A DNA stretch of 11,197 nucleotides, taken from contig WREG01000041.1 in NCBI GenBank assembly GCA_009779455.1, forward strand, positions 1-11,197, given 5' to 3'. The position numbers were made by a program, and so were the translations under genes. Of this stretch, positions 5,162 through 11,197 are shown one piece after another. The notes below the pieces were generated by a model. The model saw only the letters and a program-made list of their open reading frames with translations, did not search any database and was not told the origin of the DNA. The DNA comes from Oscillospiraceae bacterium (GTDB lineage Bacteria; Bacillota; Clostridia; Oscillospirales; Acutalibacteraceae). How positions within the stretch are numbered: the stretch's first letter is position 1; every line of letters begins with the position of its first letter.

Positions 5162-6625
5162 ATGAAAAAATCCCGTTCAATTATAGCTATAATTTTAATT
5201 TTCGCGGTTATTATACCCGGAAGCGCAGTCTGCGCCTCCGCCGCGAACCGCCAATACGGCGATGTCAACAATGACGGGGCCGTAGACGCCGCCGACGCGC
5301 GTTTGGTCCTGCGTTACGCGGCGGGGCTTGAAAAGCTTACGGCGGAGCAGAGAGCCGCGGCTGACGTGAACAATGACGGAGAAACGAACTCGGCGGACAC
5401 CCGTCTGATACTGCGTTATATCGCGGGGCTTCAAAAAGAATTCGCGGCTGGCAAATATCTGCCCGGTGCCGAAAAAAAGACGGAAACCGCACTTGCTCAG
5501 ACAACGGCGAAACCGCCGGCAACAACGCAGCCGCCGGAAATCATATCCGGGCTTTACAAACCGGTTGTTTCGACATACGCTTACGGGCAATTATCCGACA
5601 ATGAAAAAGCGGTCTACAGGCGGATGAAGGACGCGCTGTTAAAATTTGTGCCCGCTGTCGAGGACGGCATGGATGAGTTTGATGCCGGGCAGATAGAGAA
5701 GATATGCAAATTTGTCCTGCTTGACTCCCCTGAGATATTTTGGGCTGTGGAGGGCGGCAACTGGAGCCGCGAGTGGGAAGACGGGGTTATAACAAAAACA
5801 AAATACAAATTTATGTATATATTGAACGAACCTCAAAAGGTACTGATGCAAAATAAAATAGACGCGACCGTAAATGAATTTTTTAAGCTTATAAGGCCGG
5901 GGCTTAGCGAATACGAAAGGGTTCTCGCTGTTTACGAATATATCAACAGCGCAACGGATTACAATACGGCGGTAATGAATAAATTCGCCGACGGCGTAAT
6001 TGATTATGAGGTAATATTAAGCCAGACGATTGCGAGTGTTTTCGCAAATAAAAATTCCGTCTGCGCGGGTTATTCAAAGGCCACGCAATATTTATTGAAC
6101 AGGCTCGGCGTTTTTTGCCTGTATATAAGTGGGCACGCGAAGGGACCCCATGCGTGGAATATGGTGAAAATAGACGGGGATTTTTACCTTCTTGACACGA
6201 CGTGGGGAAATCCCGCGAGCATCGACCCGTCACGGGAAAAAATATTGATATATAATTATTTTTGCCTTACCGACGCGCAATTCAACAAGACCCATACGCC
6301 GGAAGCGGAACTGTCTCTCCCTGTTTGCAAAGCGGCAAAATACGATTATTTTATTTATATTGACTTATATCTTAAAAAATATGACGCGGCGCGCATTGAA
6401 AAAATCATAAAAGACGCGGCCGCGCGCAAGAAGAACGGGGCGGGTTTTAAATTCGCGGATGATAAAGCGGCGGCGGTGGCAATGGACGCCCTTTTTAATA
6501 AAAGCGGCATATTTGATATTTTGAAAAAAGCATCGGCCGTATATCCGTCTTTATCATCAGGAAGCATATTATATTCATTTGACCCGGACACAAATGTTAT
6601 TAACATCAGGCTGTTTTATTCATAA
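5162..6625 (+). CDS. Secreted dockerin-transglutaminase-like protein
   Basis: A protein of 487 residues. Residues 1-28 are a signal peptide (KKSRS, long hydrophobic core, CASAA). A type I dockerin follows directly: repeat one GDVNNDGAVDAADARLVLRY (33-52), repeat two ADVNNDGETNSADTRLILRY (67-86), each with a full calcium-binding loop. A Thr/Pro linker spans about 108-126. Residues 135-350 form a transglutaminase/protease-like fold with the expected triad: Cys301 in SVCAGY, His330 in PHAWN, Asp345 in LLDTTW. The last 130 residues are unassigned. In the family this triad supports peptide-bond or cross-linking chemistry; the substrate is unknown. The dockerin predicts binding to a cohesin on a scaffoldin or the cell surface. 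Its N-terminal position is less common than C-terminal. AAGGA lies six bases before the ATG. The close coupling to the upstream glycosyltransferase suggests shared expression and possibly a common cell-surface role (inference). Confidence 0.88.
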   Translation: MKKSRSIIAIILIFAVIIPGSAVCASAANRQYGDVNNDGAVDAADARLVLRYAAGLEKLTAEQRAAADVNNDGETNSADTRLILRYIAGLQKEFAAGKYLPGAEKKTETALAQTTAKPPATTQPPEIISGLYKPVVSTYAYGQLSDNEKAVYRRMKDALLKFVPAVEDGMDEFDAGQIEKICKFVLLDSPEIFWAVEGGNWSREWEDGVITKTKYKFMYILNEPQKVLMQNKIDATVNEFFKLIRPGLSEYERVLAVYEYINSATDYNTAVMNKFADGVIDYEVILSQTIASVFANKNSVCAGYSKATQYLLNRLGVFCLYISGHAKGPHAWNMVKIDGDFYLLDTTWGNPASIDPSREKILIYNYFCLTDAQFNKTHTPEAELSLPVCKAAKYDYFIYIDLYLKKYDAARIEKIIKDAAARKKNGAGFKFADDKAAAVAMDALFNKSGIFDILKKASAVYPSLSSGSILYSFDPDTNVINIRLFYS

Positions 6626-6626
6626 A

Positions 6627-6648
6627 TTATATATCTGCTTATATATAA
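6627..6648. other. A/T-only hairpin just before the ileS ribosome site
   Basis: TTATATAT (6627-6634), loop CTGCTT, ATATATAA (6641-6648), followed directly by AAAGGA. The 8-bp stem is all A/T and weak. It starts one base after the upstream stop codon. It could influence ileS translation or serve as a processing site. No T-box leader fits in the 45-base gap. Confidence 0.25.
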
Positions 6649-6670
6649 AGAAAGGACAAATATTATAATT

Positions 6671-9600
6671 ATGTCATTCAACGAGAAGTTTGATTTTATC
6701 AAAATGGAGCATGATATCCTAAATTTTTGGGAATCCGAAAACTGCTTTGAAAAATTGCGGGAGAAAAACAGGGAAAACAAGCGGTTCCGCTTCATCGACG
6801 GTCCCATCACGGCTAACAACGCCATGGGCATCCATCACGCATGGGGTCGCACCATCAAGGATATTTTCCTTCGCTACAAGGCCCTGAACGGCTTTGATTG
6901 CCGCTATCAGAACGGCTTCGACGCGCAGGGCTTATGGGTGGAAGTCGAAGTTGAGAAGGATTTGGGGTTCAAGACCAAAAAGGACATCGAAGACTACGGT
7001 ATGGACAGATTCACGCAAAAATGTGTGGAGAGGGTAGAAAAATTCTCCGGCATCATAACCGATCAATCAAAGCGGCTCGGACAGTGGATGGACTGGGAAA
7101 ACTCCTATTTTACCCATACTGACGAGAATATACAGGGCATTTGGCATTTCCTAAAGGTCTGCGGCGAAAAGGGTTGTATCGAGCGCAAGCACAGGCCCAT
7201 GCCCTGGTGCCCCCGCTGCGGCACTTCGCTGTCGGAGCATGAAATGACAGGCTCGTATCAGATGATGACCCATAATTCCGTATTTTTCAAATTACCATTA
7301 ATAAAATCCGCCGCGGGCGGCACCGACAGCCCTAATCCCCTAATCCCTAACCCCTATATTTTGGCTTGGACGACCACCCCGTGGACGCTTTCCTCAAACG
7401 TGGCCTTGGCCGTCAACCCCGAAACAGATTACGCCGAAGTGAAGATAAAAAGCGGCGAAACCTTGTATCTCGCCAAAAACGCCATAAAATATTTGGGCGG
7501 CGACAAGCAGGAAGTTGTAAGGGTTTTCAAGGGCTCCGAGCTTGTGGGGCTGGAATACGAGACCTGCTTCCCCGAATTTGAAAGCCAAAAAGGCATAACC
7601 CACAAAATTGTGCCATGGGAGGACGTGGCAGCAGACGAGGGCACAGGCGTCGTTCATATCGCCCCCGGCTGCGGCATCGAGGACTTTGAACTCGGCGAAA
7701 AACTGGGCCTGCCGGGGCCTATGCCCGTTGACGACAGCGGCATTTTCCTCGACGGTTTCGGCTTTATGACGGGCAAGGACAGCCATGATATAGCCTACGA
7801 GGTGTTCGCGGAACTCGCGAAACGCGGCAAAATGTACAAAACGGAGGCCCACGGGCACAGCTACCCCGTATGCTGGCGGTGCAAGGCCGAGGTTATATTC
7901 CGCCTTGTGCAGACCTGGTATATAAAGACGGAGGAACTGAAGCCCGCGCTCATAGGGGCGGCGGAATCGGTCAAATGGGAGCCTGAGTCAAGCGGCAAAC
8001 GCATGACAGACTGGCTTAACAACATGGGCGACTGGAATATCTCGCGGAAACGCTATTACGGGCTGCCTTTGCCGTTCTACCCTTGCGAAAAGTGCGGGAA
8101 ATTGACCATAATCGGCTCAAAAGACGATCTGCGCGGCTTGGCCGCTGATCCCGCCGCCGTAGACGCCCTGCCGGAGCTTCACAGGCCGTGGATAGACGAT
8201 ATAAAAATAAAATGCCCCGGTTGCGGCGCGGAAGTTTCAAGGATAAGCGAAACGGGCGACGTTTGGCTCGACGCGGGCATAGTGCCGTTCTCAACTTTGG
8301 GGTATTTCAAGGACAAAGACGAATGGCGCAAGAATTACCCCGCCGAATGGATAACCGAAATGCGTGAGCAGATAAGGCTCTGGTTTTATTCCATGCTGTT
8401 CATGAGCGTGGTCCTCGAAGACCGCGCGCCCTATGAAAGGGTGCTGTCATACAACGCCGTGGTGGCCGAGGACGGCTCAAAATTCTCAAAAACCGGCTAT
8501 AACATAAAATTCGACGAAGCTGCGGAACAGCTCGGTTCAGACGCCATCCGCTATATGTTCGCGGGCGCGCCAGTGGCGAGCGACATCCGCTTCGGTTATT
8601 CTTTGGGCGGCGAAGCAAGGCGGAAACTGCTGTCTCTATGGAATATTTTCACATTTTTCGACACCTACGCCGATATCGACAAACCCGATTTAACGGGCTG
8701 CGAACCGGATATATCCGCCATGACCCCGACCGACAAATGGCTTGTGCTTAGGACAAACGAGTTTATAGGCAAAGCCGGGGAATATATGGAGGATTACAAG
8801 GCCTATCTGCTGGTCCGCGACTTCGAGCAGTTCACAGACGACGTTTCAAACTGGTATATCCGCACAAACCGCCGCCGTTTCTGGAAGGAAGGCGACAGCA
8901 AGGACAAACTGGCGGCCTATTGGACGCTGTATTACGCGGTATCCGCGCTCGCGATTTGCCTTGCGCCCGTGATACCTTTCATGACGGAGTTTATATGGCA
9001 GAACCTTGTCCGAAAGGTTGACAAAAACGCCGCCGAATCAGTCCATTTAAGCTCCTGGCCCGTAAAATTTGAAGGGGTGGGGCAGGGGAGCGTGCTGGAA
9101 GATACGGCTCTCGCCCGCGACGTTATCGCCACGGCCATGCGCCTTCGCAACGAACGTCAGATCAAGGTGCGCCAGCCCCTGGCCGCGCTGTATCTGTGCG
9201 TCCCGGCTGAATTAAGGGATAAGATATTGGTTTATGAAAAGAATATCAAAGAAGAACTGAACATTAAAGATATCATATTCATAAACGACGTGGCGGAGCT
9301 TGAGGAAAACTACCTGACCGTCAATTTCAAGGCTGCGGGCGCGGTATTGAAGCAGGAAGTCAACAAACTGAAATCCGCCCTTGAAAACTTGGCGAAAGAT
9401 GATATGCAAGCCTGCGTATCAATAGTTAAACAGCGTGAAGCCCTTAAAATAGAAGGTTTTGACATACCCCTCGGCCCGGTTTTGTTCGTTTTGAACAAGA
9501 GGACGAAAGACGGCATAGTCTCCGCGTTGTTTGGCGGCGATAACACATTGGCCCTCGACGTGGCATTGACAAACGACCTGCTTGCGGAGGGTGCGGCCCG

Positions 9601-9844
9601 CGATATCGTCAGGCAGTGCCAGCTTATCCGCAAGGAAGCGGGCTATGCGGTGGAACAGCGGGTGAAAATGGCGATCTGCGCTGAGGACGGGTTCATCCTA
9701 GCCGCCATAAACGGCCGCCGCGAACGCATGGCGGACGAACTTCTGGCGGGGGAACTGATAATCAACGGCGGGCTTGAGGGCGATTTGTCGAAGGAAATTG
9801 AAATAAACGGGAATGCCGTTAGTATTACGGTAGCAAAAATATAA
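6671..9844 (+). CDS. ileS: Isoleucyl-tRNA synthetase, divergent subfamily
   Basis: A protein of 1057 residues that charges tRNA-Ile with isoleucine in the cytoplasm. Class I signatures are present in altered form: the HIGH motif reads GIHH (53-56) in ANNAMGIHHAWGRTIKD, and KMSKS reads KFSKT (604-608) in EDGSKFSKTGYN. The editing domain carries WTTTPWTL (233-240) and GTGVVHIAPGCGIEDF (325-340). Zinc-type cysteine pairs occur at CPRC (180-183), CWRC (401-404), CEKC (472-475) and CPGC (515-518). Before the editing domain there is an in-frame Pro/Asn-rich insertion (about 214-228). The AWGRT and RYQNGFDAQGLWVEVEVEKD context matches a distinct IleRS subfamily known from several bacterial phyla, longer than the E. 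coli enzyme. The AGGA ribosome site lies 14 bases before the ATG, longer than usual. No T-box leader is seen. Three accessory genes follow closely. Confidence 0.95.
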   Translation: MSFNEKFDFIKMEHDILNFWESENCFEKLREKNRENKRFRFIDGPITANNAMGIHHAWGRTIKDIFLRYKALNGFDCRYQNGFDAQGLWVEVEVEKDLGFKTKKDIEDYGMDRFTQKCVERVEKFSGIITDQSKRLGQWMDWENSYFTHTDENIQGIWHFLKVCGEKGCIERKHRPMPWCPRCGTSLSEHEMTGSYQMMTHNSVFFKLPLIKSAAGGTDSPNPLIPNPYILAWTTTPWTLSSNVALAVNPETDYAEVKIKSGETLYLAKNAIKYLGGDKQEVVRVFKGSELVGLEYETCFPEFESQKGITHKIVPWEDVAADEGTGVVHIAPGCGIEDFELGEKLGLPGPMPVDDSGIFLDGFGFMTGKDSHDIAYEVFAELAKRGKMYKTEAHGHSYPVCWRCKAEVIFRLVQTWYIKTEELKPALIGAAESVKWEPESSGKRMTDWLNNMGDWNISRKRYYGLPLPFYPCEKCGKLTIIGSKDDLRGLAADPAAVDALPELHRPWIDDIKIKCPGCGAEVSRISETGDVWLDAGIVPFSTLGYFKDKDEWRKNYPAEWITEMREQIRLWFYSMLFMSVVLEDRAPYERVLSYNAVVAEDGSKFSKTGYNIKFDEAAEQLGSDAIRYMFAGAPVASDIRFGYSLGGEARRKLLSLWNIFTFFDTYADIDKPDLTGCEPDISAMTPTDKWLVLRTNEFIGKAGEYMEDYKAYLLVRDFEQFTDDVSNWYIRTNRRRFWKEGDSKDKLAAYWTLYYAVSALAICLAPVIPFMTEFIWQNLVRKVDKNAAESVHLSSWPVKFEGVGQGSVLEDTALARDVIATAMRLRNERQIKVRQPLAALYLCVPAELRDKILVYEKNIKEELNIKDIIFINDVAELEENYLTVNFKAAGAVLKQEVNKLKSALENLAKDDMQACVSIVKQREALKIEGFDIPLGPVLFVLNKRTKDGIVSALFGGDNTLALDVALTNDLLAEGAARDIVRQCQLIRKEAGYAVEQRVKMAICAEDGFILAAINGRRERMADELLAGELIINGGLEGDLSKEIEINGNAVSITVAKI
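7331..7354 (+). repeat. CCTAATCC tandem repeat inserted in ileS
   Basis: CCTAATCC occurs twice (7331-7338, 7339-7346), followed by CTAACCCC (7347-7354), resembling telomere-type CCCTAA repeats. It encodes most of PNPLIPNP, within a segment (residues 214-228) that has no counterpart in the IleRS sequences I recall between the LPL strand and the YILAWTTTPWTL motif. The reading frame is kept. Confidence 0.6.
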
Positions 9845-9849
9845 GGAGG
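9843..9849 (+). promoter_or_regulatory. Strong ribosome site overlapping the ileS stop codon
   Basis: AAGGAGG overlaps the TAA of ileS (9842-9844) and lies 11 bases before the ATG at 9861. A near GTG at 9851 is out of frame. The overlap points to translation of the antitoxin gene from the ileS transcript. Confidence 0.65.
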
Positions 9850-9860
9850 AGTGAGCGCGT

Positions 9861-10136
9861 ATGCCGATAAATATATCCATACCCGAAACAATTGTTTTAT
9901 CGACGCGTCAATCGGCTGAACAATTTATTAATGAAGCAAAAAAAGCCATAGCCCTTAAATTTTACGCGGACGAAAAAATCAGCTTGGGGCAGGCGGCTGA
10001 ATTGGTGGGGCTGGGCAAATTCGAGTTCATGAAATTTTTAGGGGAAAACAATACCCCCGTTTTCCGTTTTGACGGCAACGAAAAAGAGGAATTACAGAAA
10101 GATGTGGAAACGGCTATGAGGTATTCGCATGGATAA
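9861..10136 (+). CDS. UPF0175 family antitoxin
   Basis: A protein of 91 residues matching UPF0175 (COG2886), small DNA-binding-type proteins predicted as antitoxins of PIN-like toxins. Typical features are a short beta start (MPINISIPETIV), a helix with FINEAKKAIALKFYADEKIS (22-41), then a helix-turn-helix-like segment SLGQAAELVGLGKFEFMKFL (41-60) and the G-x-x-N-T-PV end. Length is normal for the family. It would neutralise the toxin encoded next and may repress its own promoter, although none is visible in the 16-base gap after ileS. It overlaps the toxin gene by eight bases (10129-10136), which suggests coupled translation. Family assignment is from recognised sequence pattern; the regulatory role is inferred. 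Confidence 0.85.
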   Translation: MPINISIPETIVLSTRQSAEQFINEAKKAIALKFYADEKISLGQAAELVGLGKFEFMKFLGENNTPVFRFDGNEKEELQKDVETAMRYSHG

Positions 10137-10626
10137 GCCTGTTGTCGCCGTTAATTCTACGCCAATTATTTTATTGCAAAAAATTGGCCGTTTAAATTTG
10201 TTGCAAAAGCTATATAGTGAGGTATATATTCCAAAAGCGGTATATAAGGAAGTAATAATAGACGGTATTGAGAAAATAAGCGGTCAAGAAGATTTTTTGA
10301 TGATTAATAATTGGATTAATGTTGTTGACATTCAAAACGAAAACGCAAAGAAAATGTTTGCCACAAATTTACACGCCGGTGAAGTTGAAACAATAATACT
10401 GGCAATGGAAAGAACAGTTGATTTATGTATTCTTGATGATTTGCTTGCGCGCAAATATGCTGTAAAGTTTAATTTGAATGTTACAGGAACATTGGGCGTG
10501 CTTATTGCCGCTAAAAAACAAGGCTATATTAAGTCGGTAAAACCATTGCTGGATATGCTGGTTTCTGTTGGCATATATGTTAGCGAAGAATTGTATAATA
10601 ATGTTGCATTGTTAGCCGGAGAATAA
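10129..10626 (+). CDS. DUF3368 PIN-like toxin (putative ribonuclease)
   Basis: A protein of 165 residues of the DUF3368 family (COG2405), PIN-like proteins paired with UPF0175. The first acidic position of PIN domains is Asn9 here (VAVNSTPIILLQKIGRL), which I recall is common in this family. Glu41 (YKEV), Glu85 (HAGEVETIILA) and Asp103-Asp104 (CILDDLLARKYA) supply the other acidic residues, and NVTGTLGVLIAAKKQGYI (117-134) is the usual C-terminal motif. The family is thought to cleave RNA, so the role is toxin by inference. The start ATG lies inside the antitoxin's last codons; the ribosome site must be within the antitoxin gene and is not obvious. The gene is A/T-rich: 17 of 60 bases are G or C in 10201-10260, against 37 of 60 in ileS at 8401-8460. 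This suggests separate ancestry. Confidence 0.85.
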   Translation: MDKPVVAVNSTPIILLQKIGRLNLLQKLYSEVYIPKAVYKEVIIDGIEKISGQEDFLMINNWINVVDIQNENAKKMFATNLHAGEVETIILAMERTVDLCILDDLLARKYAVKFNLNVTGTLGVLIAAKKQGYIKSVKPLLDMLVSVGIYVSEELYNNVALLAGE

Positions 10627-10629
10627 ATT

Positions 10630-11197
10630 ATGCGAACCGAAAAAGAAATGCTGGATTTGATTTTGGATGCAGCCAAATCGGACGAACGCATCCGCGCGGC
10701 GCTGCTGGAAGGCTCACGCGCCAACCCCGCCGTGCCGAAGGATCAATATCAGGATTATGATATTTGCTATTATGTGACCGATATCAAGCCGTTTTACGAT
10801 AACCCCGCGTGGGTGGAGGCGCGGTTCGGGAAGCCGCTCATTATGCAAATGCCGGAAGCCATGCGGTGGCCTGACGGCGGGGGGCATTTCACTTATATGA
10901 TGATATACCCGGACGGCAGCCGCATTGACTTGACTTTTCAGCCAAAAAAATATGTTGACGAAGGTGAGCCGGTTATTGCCCTTTTGGACAAGGATAACGG
11001 GAACGGGCTCCTTCCCGCCCTCCCGCCGCCCTCTGACGACGTTTACCATATAAAGCCCCCGCCGCCGCTTTTTTATTATTCCTGCTGCAATAATTTTTGG
11101 TGGTGCCTTAATAATGTTGCCAAAGGGATAGCGCGGGACGAGCTTCCCTATGCGATGCATATGCTGAACGAAACCGTCCGCGCCGAGCTTCACTTTA
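10630..11197 (+). CDS. AadE-like aminoglycoside 6-adenylyltransferase (N-terminal part, cut by window edge)
   Basis: The frame is open from ATG 10630 to the right edge (189 codons). It matches the ANT(6)/AadE streptomycin adenylyltransferase family from the first residues: MRTEKEMLDLILDAA, then LLEGSRANPAVPKDQYQDYD with the nucleotidyltransferase signature G28-S29 and D42-x-D44, a third acidic residue in RIDLTF (D100), PLIMQMPEAM, and the YSCCNNFWW block. The family transfers AMP from ATP to the 6-hydroxyl of streptomycin. All visible catalytic residues are kept. A Pro-rich loop (LPPPSDD, KPPPPLF) sits between the two halves. The domain that completes the roughly 280-300-residue protein lies outside the window. 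GGAGA (10618-10622) within the toxin's last codons is seven bases from the ATG, and only three bases separate the two genes. Whether it confers resistance cannot be judged; chromosomal homologues of unknown substrate are frequent. Confidence 0.88.
   Translation, partial: MRTEKEMLDLILDAAKSDERIRAALLEGSRANPAVPKDQYQDYDICYYVTDIKPFYDNPAWVEARFGKPLIMQMPEAMRWPDGGGHFTYMMIYPDGSRIDLTFQPKKYVDEGEPVIALLDKDNGNGLLPALPPPSDDVYHIKPPPPLFYYSCCNNFWWCLNNVAKGIARDELPYAMHMLNETVRAELHF

Noticed and set aside
7394..7858. A 154-codon minus-strand frame within ileS
   Set aside because: Shadow of a strongly conserved gene; no supporting signal.
10714..11193. A 159-codon minus-strand frame at the right end
   Set aside because: Antisense to the AadE-like gene, whose catalytic motifs are clear on the plus strand.

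Overview
The window looks like chromosomal DNA from a Gram-positive anaerobe of the Clostridia (an Oscillospiraceae-like gut or environmental bacterium is my best guess). Signs for this are consensus sigma-A promoters (TTGACA-17-TATAAT occurs twice), strong purine-rich ribosome binding sites, type I dockerin repeats, secreted proteins with Gram-positive signal peptides, and an AadE-type nucleotidyltransferase. This is an inference from gene families; no rRNA or other taxonomic marker is present.

Layout. (1) 1-1463, minus strand: the 5' part of a secreted DUF4838 / GH67-N-like carbohydrate-active protein, running off the left edge. (2) 1464-2611: about 1.1 kb without an intact gene. It holds the promoter of gene 1, four copies of a 27-bp GGGGACGGTTCTC-type palindromic repeat, a perfect orphan sigma-A promoter with a structured tract after it, a frameshifted dockerin remnant, a stem-loop, and a second perfect promoter. 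(3) 2612-3682, plus: a secreted acidic, tyrosine-rich protein with a PPC-like beta-sandwich segment. (4) 3689-4021, minus: an unrecognised 110-aa protein whose coding sequence contains, on the opposite strand, a good intrinsic terminator for gene 3. (5) 4220-6625, plus: a two-gene operon of a GtrB/DPM1-like membrane glycosyltransferase and a secreted dockerin-transglutaminase protein. (6) 6671-11197, plus: ileS of a divergent subfamily, a UPF0175/DUF3368 toxin-antitoxin pair, and the start of an AadE-like aminoglycoside 6-adenylyltransferase running off the right edge, all closely packed.

The left half has a cell-surface and polysaccharide theme: a DUF4838 protein, two dockerin sequences (one broken), a transglutaminase-like protein and a polyprenyl-phosphate glycosyltransferase. 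This suggests cellulosome-like or surface-complex assembly, though no cohesin or scaffoldin is visible. The right half is a housekeeping synthetase followed by accessory genes with very different base composition, which looks like an insertion point for transferred genes. I see no rRNA, tRNA, CRISPR array, intact transposase or phage gene. No wholly new system is obvious. The most unusual items are the repeat-rich interval at 1574-2338, the in-frame repeat insertion in ileS, and the ileS-toxin/antitoxin-aadE arrangement.
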